Assembly: GCA_017631435.1 (NCBI GenBank)
Contig: JAGBTG010000051.1
Coordinates: 44,563 to 108,562, forward strand
Direction of reading: 5' to 3'
Origin: Bacteroidales bacterium
GTDB taxonomy: Bacteria > Bacteroidota > Bacteroidia > Bacteroidales > UBA932
DNA: 64,000 nt
Shown here: in pieces, positions 6,830 to 15,310 of the stretch
Numbering within the stretch: the stretch's first letter is position 1
Layout: each line of letters starts with the position of its first letter
Program-made: the position numbers and the translations under genes
The notes under the pieces: generated by a model
Database searches by the model: none
The model's input: only the letters and a program-made list of their open reading frames with translations
What the model was told of the DNA's origin: nothing

Positions 6830-7669
6830 ATGAGAACACTACATATATATACTTTAATATTTATTGCAACTGTAGCATCAGCATTCTCTGCCAATGCTCA
6901 GGACCTTGTCATTTTGCACACCAATGATGTGCACAGCCAGCTCACCCCACAACTTATAGGAAAGAACAAGGGACTCAGTGGCTACGAAAGAAGGGAAGCC
7001 TACATAAAGGAGGTTGTAAAAAAACACGGAAGAGAGAATGTCCTTATTCTCGACGGAGGTGATTTCAGCATGGGAAGTTCCCATTTTGCAGTATACAAGG
7101 GGGATGTGGAGATTGAACTCATGAATGTTCTGGGGTATGACGCCGTATGCGTGGGCAATCACGAGCTGGACAGGGGACAGGAGGAATTGGCCCACCGTTT
7201 CAGCAATGCCAAATTTGAGGTATTGTGCGCCAACTTTGATTTCACAGAAAGTCCGCTGAAAGACCTTGTAAAACCTTATACAATTGTGCAGAAGGGGGGC
7301 AAAAAGATTGCCATCATTGGCCTTATGCTCAACATGAGGAGCTTTTCATTGAACAAGAACACCAAGAATCTCACATACATGAATGCCACAGATGTCCTTA
7401 ACCGCCTTGCAAAAGAACTTAAGGAAGAGCAGAAATGTGATCTTGTAATTGCCCTTTCCCATTGCGGCCTTTACACAGGAAGGGAGGGAAACCCAAGCGA
7501 TGAGCAGATAGCACCGCTCACCGAGCACGTTGACATTATTGTTGGAGGGCACTCACACACCTATATGGAGGAGATGCTTACCGTAAAAAACAAAGTGGGC
7601 AAGGATGTGATAATTGTGCAGGACGGGGCTATGGGCGAATACATTGGAAGATTGGATTTGTACTGGTAA
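6830..7669 (+). CDS. 5'-nucleotidase catalytic (metallophosphatase) domain protein
   Basis: A 279-residue exported metallophosphoesterase. After a signal peptide (cut near A-N-A-Q, residue 23) come the two-metal motifs of the 5'-nucleotidase family in order: H-T-N-D-V-H-S, L-D-G-G-D-F, G-N-H-E-L-D, A-L-S-H-C-G and G-G-H-S-H. All metal ligands and the catalytic His/Asp pair are present. The chain stops where UshA would continue into the substrate-binding domain, which is supplied by the preceding gene. Likely reaction: hydrolysis of phosphate from nucleotides in the periplasm. The substrate range is inferred from family only. Confidence 0.88.
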   Translation: MRTLHIYTLIFIATVASAFSANAQDLVILHTNDVHSQLTPQLIGKNKGLSGYERREAYIKEVVKKHGRENVLILDGGDFSMGSSHFAVYKGDVEIELMNVLGYDAVCVGNHELDRGQEELAHRFSNAKFEVLCANFDFTESPLKDLVKPYTIVQKGGKKIAIIGLMLNMRSFSLNKNTKNLTYMNATDVLNRLAKELKEEQKCDLVIALSHCGLYTGREGNPSDEQIAPLTEHVDIIVGGHSHTYMEEMLTVKNKVGKDVIIVQDGAMGEYIGRLDLYW

Positions 7670-7680
7670 AACCGCACCGC

Positions 7681-8433
7681 ATGGAAAATATAAAATTTGA
7701 GATATGCTGCGGTTCGCTGCAGAGTGCACTGAATGCGCAAGAAGCGGGTGCCCATAGAGTGGAGCTTTGCTCTGCCTTGAGTCTGGGTGGCCTTACCCCC
7801 TCCTACGGCTTCATTGAACTTGCAAGAAAGAGACTGAAGATTGATATAAATGTACTCATCCGCCCGCGTCAGGGAGATTTTCTGTATGATTCCGATGAGG
7901 TTGCAGTAATGCTGAGGGATATCACCGCCTGCGCCCAAATGGGGGTAAACGGAGTGGTTATAGGTGCGCTGGATCCATTCGGCAATGTGGATGAGGATGC
8001 CTGCAGGGCTATGGTGGCCGTAGCCAAGCACTATGGAATGTCAGTTACCTTCCACAGGGCAATAGACCGTGCCTGCAACATAATGGCTGCGCTGGAGGAT
8101 GTAATTTCTGCCGGGGCCGACAGGATACTTTCGTCGGGAGGAAAAACTTCTTCATATGAAGGGGCTGAGACTCTTGCCCAAATGAATGCCGCAGCTGCAG
8201 GAAGAATAATAATTATGCCCGGAGGAGGGGTGAATGCAGGGAATATCAGCCAGATACTGAAAACAACCGGGGCCCAGGAGATACATTTCTCCGGATCGGA
8301 AACCATCCAGTCCGAGATGATTTACAGGGAAGGGGTATCCTTTACTCCCGACAGTTTGGGAGGGGACTTTACCCGAACAGAAAGTTCCATAGAGAAGATC
8401 CGCCAGACAATTGGGGCGGCACAACAGATATAA
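7681..8433 (+). CDS. cutC: CutC family protein (copper homeostasis CutC)
   Basis: A 250-residue TIM-barrel protein of normal CutC length. It has E-I-C-C-G-S near the start, A-G-A-H-R-V-E-L-C-S-A-L-S-x-G-G-L-T-P-S, V-L-I-R-P-R-x-G-D-F, V-T-F-H-R-A-I-D-R and the late I-M-P-G-G-G-V. CutC was named for copper tolerance in E. coli, but the role is disputed and the biochemical activity is not settled. It is third in a four-gene run with gaps of 11 and 24 bp, between nucleotidase and MlrC-type peptidase genes, with no other copper gene nearby. Confidence 0.93.
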   Translation: MENIKFEICCGSLQSALNAQEAGAHRVELCSALSLGGLTPSYGFIELARKRLKIDINVLIRPRQGDFLYDSDEVAVMLRDITACAQMGVNGVVIGALDPFGNVDEDACRAMVAVAKHYGMSVTFHRAIDRACNIMAALEDVISAGADRILSSGGKTSSYEGAETLAQMNAAAAGRIIIMPGGGVNAGNISQILKTTGAQEIHFSGSETIQSEMIYREGVSFTPDSLGGDFTRTESSIEKIRQTIGAAQQI

Positions 8434-8457
8434 AACCGGAAAACCAAAACATACACT

Positions 8458-10008
8458 ATGAAAAGACACTTGTTAAAATCGCTCTTGATTGCAGTTGCCG
8501 CTTTGATGGCGGTATCCTGCACCGGGGAGAAGAAACTCCCCAAGATTGCCATTGCGGGCATAAAAATAGAATCATGCACCTTCTCTCCTGCACTGAGCAC
8601 TGAAGAGTCGTTCAATGTGGCAATTGGAGATGAAATCTACGATATGATCCCGTACCTTCGTGAAGGTCAGCCCCTAAGGGAAAGGGCAGAGTGGGTTCCC
8701 GCACTTGTAGCCAGAGCTACACCTGGAGGAGCAGTAACCAGGGAGACCTACGAGAAGTTTGTGGGAATCATCCTTGATTCACTTAAGGCCAATCTCCCTT
8801 TAGACGGTCTTGTATATGATATCCACGGCGCAATGAGCGTTGTGGGACTTGACGATCCCGAGGGAGATATGCTCAAGAGAATCCGCGAGGTTATTGGCAA
8901 TGATGTGGTGGTTACCACCCCTATGGACCTCCACGGTAATGTTTCATGGGATCTTGCAGTAAATTCAGACATGATCTGCTGCTACCGCATGGCACCTCAT
9001 GAAGATGCATGGGAGACCCGCGAGAGGGCTGCCAGGATACTCATTGAGAGACTTGAGAGCGGCAAAGGAAAACCTGAGCACAAAGTTTGGATTCCTGTCC
9101 CTATCCTTCTTCCGGGAGAACAGACCTCAACCCGCGTGGAGCCTGCCAAATCGCTTTATGACATGACTTACCCGGCATCTGAACTTGACGGAGTAATTGA
9201 TGCCTCAATATGGATTGGTTACGCCTGGGCAGACGAGCCACGCAACCATGCAGTTGTAATGGCAACCGGAGACAATAAGGAAAATGTAGTAAAGGCAGCA
9301 CAGGATATTGCTCAGCATTTCTGGGATGTTCGCCACCAGTTTGATTTTGTAGCCCCTACAACAACACTGGAGGAGTGTCTTGCAAACGCCCTGAAAAAGG
9401 ATGCCAAAAGACCTTATTATATCAGTGATACCGGAGACAACCCAACAGCAGGAGGTGCCGGCGACGTAACCTGGACCCTCACCCAGCTCCTTAGCCGTAA
9501 AGAATTCAGGAATGCCAACGGTCCACAACTCATATATGCATCTCTTCCCGACAAGGACTTTGTAGCCAAAGCCAAGGAGGTTGGCGTTGGAGGCAAGATT
9601 GATATGGTTGCCGGAGCGGAGGTGGATGACAGATATGCCCCTCCTGTACGCCTGAAAGGTACAGTAACAGCCATCTATGACCACCCTACAAACTCAGAGG
9701 TTGCAGTAAAGGTTGGCAGCATTGATGTAATTGTAACAGAGATAAGAAAAGGATTCCACAAGGAGCATGAATTTACCAAGCTTGGCCTCAACCCGCGCAC
9801 TGCAGACATAGTAATGGTTAAGATAGGATACCTTGAGCCTGAACTCTACAACATGCAGGCAGACTGGATGATGGCCCTTACCCTTGGCGGAGTGAACCAG
9901 GACCTGGCAGGCCTTCCATACAAAAGGATAAACAGGCCAATGTTCCCGGTAGACAAGGACATGCCTGATCCCGACCTTTCGGCAAGGTTTGTACCGTTTG
10001 TAAAATAG
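8458..10008 (+). CDS. M81 family metallopeptidase, MlrC-like lipoprotein
   Basis: A 516-residue protein. The lipoprotein signal peptide ends in A-V-S-C (cysteine near residue 21). The body matches the MlrC (microcystinase C) family: a G-I-x-x-E-S-C-T-F-S-P start, D-I-H-G-A-M, then the zinc-binding set D-L-H-G-N and Y-R-M-A-P-H-E-D with W-E-T-R-E-R-A. The C-terminal domain has S-D-T-G-D-N-P-T-A-G-G. Family members cleave small, often linearised peptides; the substrate here is unknown. Lipid anchoring suggests an envelope location, unlike the cytosolic cyanotoxin-degrading enzyme. Last gene of the operon, followed by a terminator. Confidence 0.9.
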   Translation: MKRHLLKSLLIAVAALMAVSCTGEKKLPKIAIAGIKIESCTFSPALSTEESFNVAIGDEIYDMIPYLREGQPLRERAEWVPALVARATPGGAVTRETYEKFVGIILDSLKANLPLDGLVYDIHGAMSVVGLDDPEGDMLKRIREVIGNDVVVTTPMDLHGNVSWDLAVNSDMICCYRMAPHEDAWETRERAARILIERLESGKGKPEHKVWIPVPILLPGEQTSTRVEPAKSLYDMTYPASELDGVIDASIWIGYAWADEPRNHAVVMATGDNKENVVKAAQDIAQHFWDVRHQFDFVAPTTTLEECLANALKKDAKRPYYISDTGDNPTAGGAGDVTWTLTQLLSRKEFRNANGPQLIYASLPDKDFVAKAKEVGVGGKIDMVAGAEVDDRYAPPVRLKGTVTAIYDHPTNSEVAVKVGSIDVIVTEIRKGFHKEHEFTKLGLNPRTADIVMVKIGYLEPELYNMQADWMMALTLGGVNQDLAGLPYKRINRPMFPVDKDMPDPDLSARFVPFVK

Positions 10009-10022
10009 AAATTGACAGATAC

Positions 10023-10055
10023 AGAAAAAGGGTGACCGCTCGGCCACCCTTTTCT
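10023..10055. terminator. Bidirectional terminator between mlrC-like gene and ettA
   Basis: GAAAAAGGGTG and CACCCTTTTC flank a partly paired loop, with A/T runs on both sides. It can serve both convergent genes. Confidence 0.75.
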
Positions 10056-10080
10056 TATTGTCTCCCTTTCAAGGAATCCG

Positions 10081-11757
10081 CTACTCCATAAGTTTCTTGT
10101 ACTTGAATTTCTTGGGCTCAACGTTGCCAAGACGCATCTTCTTGTTCTCCTCGTATTCCGAGTAGGTACCCTCGTAGAAATAAACTTTAGAGTCACCCTC
10201 AAATGCAAGGATATGTGTACAGATACGGTCTAGGAACCAACGGTCGTGGGAGATAATAACCGCACAACCTGCAAAGCTCTCAAGACCTTCCTCCAAAGCA
10301 CGGATAGTATTTACATCCACGTCATTGGTAGGCTCATCCAACAGTAGAACGTTGGCACCCTCCTTAAGTGTAAGGGCAAGGTGAAGACGGTTTCTCTCAC
10401 CACCGCTCAATACACCGCACTTCTTCTCCTGGTCTGCACCGCTGAAGTTGAAACGCGACACATATGCCCTTGCATTAACCTCCTTGTTGCCAAGTTTCAC
10501 ATACTCGGAATTCTCTGCAATTGTCTCGTATACAGTCTTCTCAGGATCTATGCTCTTGTGCTGCTGGTCTACATAAGCAACCTTAACGGTCTCACCAACC
10601 TTGAACTCACCTTTATTAGGGGTATCATAACCCATGATAAGACGGAACAATGTGGTCTTTCCGGCACCGTTAGGACCAATAACGCCAACGATACCTGCAG
10701 GTGGAAGCTTGAAGTTCAATCCCTCATAAAGCACTTTGTCTCCAAATGCCTTGGTAACATCTATTGCCTCAATCACATTGGTTCCCAAACGTGGTCCGTT
10801 AGGGATAAAGATCTCAAGTTTCTCCTCTTTCTGCTTGCCGTCCTCGTTGAGCATCTTCTCATAAGCGCCCAAACGTGCCTTTGATTTTGCATGGCGTGCC
10901 TTAGGGGCCATTCTAACCCACTCAAGCTCCCTCTCCAAAGTCTTGCGGCGTTTGCTCTCCTGTTTCTCCTCAAGTTTAAGTCGGTTTGACTTCTGTTCCA
11001 GCCAAGAAGAGTAGTTTCCTTTCCATGGAATACCCTCGCCTCTATCCAACTCAAGAATCCAGCCTGCAACGTTATCAAGGAAGTAACGGTCGTGGGTAAC
11101 GGCAATTACTGTACCCTTGTACTGCTGAAGGTGTGCCTCAAGCCACTGGATACTCTCTGTATCGAGGTGGTTGGTAGGCTCATCCAGCAAAAGCACATCA
11201 GGCTCCTGCAACAAAAGGCGGCAAAGGGCAACCCTTCTTCTCTCTCCTCCCGACAGATTCTTTACAAGGGCATCTGGCTCAGGACACATAAGTGCATCCA
11301 TAGCTCTCTCCAATTTGGAATCAAGCTCCCATCCACCTACATGCTCAATCTTCTCTGTAAGCTCACCCTGTCTCTCTATAAGTTTGGCCATCTGGTCGTC
11401 ATCCATAGGCTCCATGAACTTCATGTTAATCTCCTCATACTCCTTAAGGACATCCACAATCTCCTGTACACCTTCCTCCACAATCTCCCTTACAGTCTTG
11501 TTCTCGTCCAGCTGAGGCTCCTGCTCAAGATATCCTACAGAATAGCCCGGTGCCCAAACCACCTCACCTTTGTAAGATTTCTCAATACCGGCAATAATCT
11601 TCATAAGTGTAGACTTACCGGAACCGTTCAAACCGATAATACCGATCTTTGCACCGTAGAAGAAAGACAAATAAATGTCTTTAAGGATTGTCTTGTTGTT
11701 GGCAGGCAAAGTCTTGCCTACGCCATTCATTGAAAAAATGATTTTCTCGTCTGCCAT
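10081..11757 (-). CDS. ettA: Energy-dependent translational throttle protein EttA (ABC-F)
   Basis: From ATG 11757 the product has 558 residues, close to E. coli EttA. It has two ABC domains: Walker A G-L-N-G-S-G-K-S-T and G-P-N-G-A-G-K-T-T, two signatures N-L-S-G-G-E-R-R-R and V-L-S-G-G-E-R-N-R, and Walker B L-L-L-D-E-P-T-N-H-L-D in the first and L-L-L-D-E-P-T-N-D-V-D in the second. The arm and linker (W-V-R-M-A-P-K-A-R-H-A-K-S-K-A-R) are typical of EttA. It binds the ribosomal E site and gates the first elongation steps according to ATP/ADP. The reading frame continues upstream without a stop into an AraC-type HTH. A -7 box 19 bp before 11757 supports this internal start. Confidence 0.93.
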   Translation of the reverse strand: MADEKIIFSMNGVGKTLPANNKTILKDIYLSFFYGAKIGIIGLNGSGKSTLMKIIAGIEKSYKGEVVWAPGYSVGYLEQEPQLDENKTVREIVEEGVQEIVDVLKEYEEINMKFMEPMDDDQMAKLIERQGELTEKIEHVGGWELDSKLERAMDALMCPEPDALVKNLSGGERRRVALCRLLLQEPDVLLLDEPTNHLDTESIQWLEAHLQQYKGTVIAVTHDRYFLDNVAGWILELDRGEGIPWKGNYSSWLEQKSNRLKLEEKQESKRRKTLERELEWVRMAPKARHAKSKARLGAYEKMLNEDGKQKEEKLEIFIPNGPRLGTNVIEAIDVTKAFGDKVLYEGLNFKLPPAGIVGVIGPNGAGKTTLFRLIMGYDTPNKGEFKVGETVKVAYVDQQHKSIDPEKTVYETIAENSEYVKLGNKEVNARAYVSRFNFSGADQEKKCGVLSGGERNRLHLALTLKEGANVLLLDEPTNDVDVNTIRALEEGLESFAGCAVIISHDRWFLDRICTHILAFEGDSKVYFYEGTYSEYEENKKMRLGNVEPKKFKYKKLME

Positions 11758-12270
11758 ATCTTTATACAAATTTGTACAAAGATACTTCTTTTTGAGCAAA
11801 TAACCTTCTTCATCCACAATATCGAGCATAGAGCGGTAAAATGCCCTGAGTGACGGGAAGCCGCATACAATTGCCATATCCACCACATCAAGGTCCCTGT
11901 ATACCATTTCTGATGCATATTTGAGCCTCAACATATTCAGATACTGTTCAAACCTCATCATCTTCTTCTCCCTGAACATCTTTGCAAGATATGTCCTGTT
12001 GGTTCCCGCCTCCTTCGCCAATGTCTCCATAGTCAGATTGCTGTCGAGATAAAGCTGTCGGGAAGACATGAGGGAATCCACTTTGTATTCAATCTGGGAG
12101 AGTTTGTCCTGCCCGGCATCAAATTTCACAACGCAGTTGCAATGGCTGTCAATGCAAATGTCCGGCATTTCATTCCCGTACCCCGCCCTCTCAATGAGAA
12201 ATTTCCGTACACTGTTGAGAATCTTAAGCAGCTGCCTACAGCAGATAGTCATCAACATCAACCTTTTCAT
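11758..12270 (-). CDS. AraC-type HTH frame running into ettA without a stop
   Basis: Up to 171 codons from ATG 12270, continuing in frame into EttA. Residues ~85-160 show both helix-turn-helix units of an AraC domain: L-T-M-E-T-L-A-K-E-A-G-T-N-R-T-Y-L-A-K-M-F and V-V-D-M-A-I-V-C-G-F-P-S-L-R-A-F-Y-R. The normal end of the domain (G-x-x-P-x-x-Y/W-R) is missing. It overlaps the end of the neighbouring membrane AraC gene by 35 bp in another frame. It may be a real fusion, a short regulator that lost its stop, or a decaying duplicate of the upstream regulator. The true start is uncertain; ATG 12168 is another choice. Confidence 0.55.
11777..11784 (-). promoter_or_regulatory. -7 box of ettA inside the upstream HTH frame
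   Basis: Minus strand reads TATCTTTG (TAnnTTTG), 19 bp before the EttA ATG. It overlaps the last codons of the HTH frame, so ettA can be transcribed independently of it. Confidence 0.6.
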
Positions 12271-13336
12271 TGTTTATCAGTTTTGCCTTTACCATCCTGG
12301 ACCAGTCTCCAGGGGTAAATCCGGTATTGTATTTGAACACTATTGAAAAATTGCTTTGGGAACTGAACCCGCACAACTCAGCCAAAGGTCTCATATCCTG
12401 TCCAGGATCCTTGAGAAACAACAGGCAGGCTTCCCTTATCCTGTAATGGTTTACAAACTGACAGAAATTTTTGGACAAGCGGGTATTGAGGGCCCTTGAG
12501 AGATATGTTTTGTTGGTTCCTATGCGGCGGGCAATATCTATAAGCTTTATCTCCGGATTAAGATACAGCTTCTCCTTCTCAAACAGGACCATTATGCTGT
12601 AGATTATCCTGGCATCCTCCATAATGCACTCATTGAAAGCATTCCCCTCATCCTCAAGGAAACTCCCGTCTCGGAACGATTTGCCCAGAACGTAGGCCTT
12701 CTTTCTGAGGGCAAGCTTGTCGTTCATCAGCAGACAATGGGGCTTATACCTGAACAGCACCATCAACGGAACCATGGAAAGGGGAAGCAGGAGCAGCAAT
12801 GAAACTGAATCCCCAAATTTCACGCAATTCACCATACATACAACACCGCCACCGGCTACTGAAAATACTATCCCCTTCTGAAGGGCCTGCAGCAGTTTCT
12901 CCAGGCTGAGAATGTTTTTGGGGAATTTTTCATTTTTGTTCCACAGCAGAAATGTAGCACAATGGCAACAAACCACAAGGAACATATGCACCAGGGGGAT
13001 CCCGTCACTGCAACTGAAAAACACATGGCACAAATAATCTGATACCGGCAGAAACATCATAAAAGCCACTACACACAATACAATCCTCCACATATCCTTT
13101 GGAAAAAGGACATACCAGAAGTAACATATTCCCCATAGGGAAACCTGAACCGCAATCCTTGTTGCCAACACCTGAGGTCCCGCCGGAAGAAGAAGGGCAA
13201 ACAGGAACACCGGTATAGGGAACATGATTTCATTGCCTTCAACCGAATGGCCGTTTCTCCTCCACTTTAAATACAACTTTACTATAGCAGCAATATAAAC
13301 GGCTGCTATTAAAACTTTCAACACCATTCCGCACAT
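12236..13336 (-). CDS. Membrane-bound AraC-family regulator
   Basis: About 366 residues from ATG 13336. The first ~225 residues contain some seven hydrophobic segments. The C-terminal 110 residues are a complete AraC domain: I-K-L-I-D-I-A-R-R-I-G-T-N-K-T-Y-L-S-R-A-L-N and L-A-E-L-C-G-F-S-S-Q-S-N-F-S-I-V-F-K with the closing G-F-T-P-G-D-W. A TTG start at 13360 is excluded because it lies in the -7 box. Such integral-membrane AraC proteins are common in Bacteroidales; their signals are unknown. It is followed by a second AraC-type HTH in an overlapping frame. Confidence 0.85.
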   Translation of the reverse strand: MCGMVLKVLIAAVYIAAIVKLYLKWRRNGHSVEGNEIMFPIPVFLFALLLPAGPQVLATRIAVQVSLWGICYFWYVLFPKDMWRIVLCVVAFMMFLPVSDYLCHVFFSCSDGIPLVHMFLVVCCHCATFLLWNKNEKFPKNILSLEKLLQALQKGIVFSVAGGGVVCMVNCVKFGDSVSLLLLLPLSMVPLMVLFRYKPHCLLMNDKLALRKKAYVLGKSFRDGSFLEDEGNAFNECIMEDARIIYSIMVLFEKEKLYLNPEIKLIDIARRIGTNKTYLSRALNTRLSKNFCQFVNHYRIREACLLFLKDPGQDMRPLAELCGFSSQSNFSIVFKYNTGFTPGDWSRMVKAKLINNEKVDVDDYLL

Positions 13337-13357
13337 TTTGATTTTCGCATCGTTCTG

Positions 13358-13388
13358 CAAAAATATTTATTGGAGGTGCTTTACAATA
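13358..13388 (-). promoter_or_regulatory. Promoter of the membrane AraC gene
   Basis: Minus strand: -7 box TATTTTTG (13365-13358) and ATTG (13388-13385) 19 bp upstream. The -7 box ends 21 bp before ATG 13336. Confidence 0.55.
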
Positions 13389-13410
13389 AAAAAGGGACCT
13401 TACAGGTCCC
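13387..13410 (-). terminator. Terminator after the YitT pair
   Basis: Perfect 7-bp stem GGGACCT / AGGTCCC with loop of three, followed on the minus strand by six T. Confidence 0.8.
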
Positions 13411-13443
13411 AAGTTTTTCTTTTTTCTAAAATTGCTTTTTTTG

Positions 13444-14382
13444 TCATTTCTTTATTTGGTCAAATCCTTTTCCATAAACGCCTGACACACTGGCTACTGA
13501 CAAAAAGGCATCCCTGTCTATCTCCCTTACCATCCTATAGAGGAGATTCATGTCATCTTTCCTCATAATCACCATTACAATCTTACTGTGCTGCTTTGTA
13601 TACCACCCCTGACCGTCAATAAGGGTAACTCCCCTGCCGGTCTGGCTGGTAATTGCATCTGCAAGTTCTGCATATTTCTTGGAGAAAATGAACAGCTGCA
13701 AAGACTGTTTTGTTCCCGATATGAACATGTCTATAGAATAGCTGCAGGCACCTATAAGGATATAGCCGTAAAGTATTCTGGCAAACCTCTCGCCCCAGGT
13801 TTCTACACCAACTACAACACCGTTTGCATCAACCACATCGGCAGCAGGCAAAAGAAGTGAAGAAGCAATGATAAAGATATCCAACAGCAGTATCACCCTA
13901 CCTGCAGATACATTCCTGTATTTTACAATCATCAGGGCAACTATATCGGTTCCACCGGTACTTCCGCCCTGTGAGAAACTGATACCAATACCAAGTCCTG
14001 CACACACACCACCAAAGATCGCACACAGCAACTTGCCGTTGGAGATTGCTATCTCCTGAATGAATGTCTGGGAAATAAGCGGCGGTACAATCTCATAGAA
14101 AACGGAAATCATTACTATTGCATACACCGTCTTCACCCCAAACGCCTTGCCCAGCACCTTAAGCGCAATGAGCAGCAGCACGAGGTTTATTATAAAGAAT
14201 GATACACTCACCGGAATATTGAAGGCATACAGCAATATTGCCGATATACCCGATACTCCACCACCTACCATATTGTTGGGGATGACAAATATTATCCAAC
14301 CCAAAGCATAAAGAAGAAGGCCCAATGTCATTATAAAATAGGCCTTGACTTCCCCCATTATTTTACAAAACTTATTGTCCAT
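13444..14382 (-). CDS. YitT family membrane protein (DUF161 + DUF2179)
   Basis: 312 residues from ATG 14382, which follows the previous stop by 10 bp; the longer frame to 14424 would overlap that gene. Five or six membrane segments form the YitT domain, with conserved G-G-G-V-S-G and [10 protein letters not shown]. The C-terminal ~85 residues are a soluble DUF2179 domain (F-I-F-S-K-K-Y-A-E-L-A-D-A-I, G-R-G-V-T-L-I-D-G). Function of the family is not established. It is the third gene of leuS-yitT-yitT and a clear paralogue of its neighbour, with a ~25-residue insert (about residues 178-200) before the last membrane segment. Confidence 0.9.
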   Translation of the reverse strand: MDNKFCKIMGEVKAYFIMTLGLLLYALGWIIFVIPNNMVGGGVSGISAILLYAFNIPVSVSFFIINLVLLLIALKVLGKAFGVKTVYAIVMISVFYEIVPPLISQTFIQEIAISNGKLLCAIFGGVCAGLGIGISFSQGGSTGGTDIVALMIVKYRNVSAGRVILLLDIFIIASSLLLPAADVVDANGVVVGVETWGERFARILYGYILIGACSYSIDMFISGTKQSLQLFIFSKKYAELADAITSQTGRGVTLIDGQGWYTKQHSKIVMVIMRKDDMNLLYRMVREIDRDAFLSVASVSGVYGKGFDQIKK

Positions 14383-14392
14383 TTCCTTTTTG

Positions 14393-15310
14393 TTATTTTT
14401 CCTGTATCTGCTTGAATTCGGCATGTGGCTTACGCCTCACTTTCACCGTTTCAAAGCCGTTACCATACACGCTCATTGCTGAGCATACAGAGATAAATGC
14501 CCTGTTGTCAACCTCCATTATAGCCTGGGTAATCTCAGCCAGCTGCTGTTTGCGGGCAATCACAACAAGAAGCTTTCCTTCCTGTTTTGAATGCCACCCC
14601 ATAGACTGCAATGCCGTTACACCCCTGTTGAGCTGGGTAGATACCATATCGGCCATCTCCTGATACTTTGAAGTAAAAATCAGTATCTGCACAGACTGTT
14701 TTGAACCTGTTATCAGTACATCAAGCAAGTATGAGAATGATACCATCTGAATGTAGCCGTATATGACATCCTGCAACCCCTTGTCGGGAAGAAAATATAT
14801 TGATCCCACAATCAGAAGGTCGCAGTAGAGGAATACCTTGCCCAAAGAGATCTCCCTGTATTTGGAGACAATGAGGGCTATAATGTCTGTTCCTCCCGTA
14901 CTTCCACCCTGATTGAAGATCCATGAGATTCCCACTGCACTTATGGAACCTCCAAGAATAGCGTTGATAAAGGTATCAGGGATATCTGAAAAGCCTGTTA
15001 TCCAGGCGAATTCAGGAAGCACCCTGAACATGGCACTGGCCAGGAAGATGGCATATATTGTCTTCAGGCCAAAAGCATTTCCCAAAATCATGGTTCCCGC
15101 TATGAGCAACCCTACATTTACCATAAGGTAAGTGTAGGATATCTCAAAGCCGGTTGCATAATATATGATTGATGCTATACCGGTAACACCACCGCCTGCA
15201 ACTCCGTGTGGAATAAGGAAAGCCACCCAGCTGAAACAGTACAGGAAGGTTCCCAGCGAGATTATCACATAGGATTTTATCTCTTTCAATATGTCCAATT
15301 TGCCTAGCAA
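14393..15310 (-). CDS. YitT family membrane protein (DUF161 + DUF2179)
   Basis: About 305 residues with the same plan as its downstream neighbour: G-G-G-V-T-G-I and [10 protein letters not shown] in the membrane part, then a DUF2179 domain with [10 protein letters not shown] and [10 protein letters not shown]. No ATG is available at the start; the frame opens with TTG at 15310, overlapping the leuS stop, or TTG at 15298. The overlap points to translational coupling with leuS. Role unknown. Confidence 0.88.
   Translation of the reverse strand: MLGKLDILKEIKSYVIISLGTFLYCFSWVAFLIPHGVAGGGVTGIASIIYYATGFEISYTYLMVNVGLLIAGTMILGNAFGLKTIYAIFLASAMFRVLPEFAWITGFSDIPDTFINAILGGSISAVGISWIFNQGGSTGGTDIIALIVSKYREISLGKVFLYCDLLIVGSIYFLPDKGLQDVIYGYIQMVSFSYLLDVLITGSKQSVQILIFTSKYQEMADMVSTQLNRGVTALQSMGWHSKQEGKLLVVIARKQQLAEITQAIMEVDNRAFISVCSAMSVYGNGFETVKVRRKPHAEFKQIQEK

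Noticed and set aside
11092-11733. 213-codon plus-strand frame
   Set aside because: Antisense to ettA, low-complexity Leu/His-rich translation, no motif.
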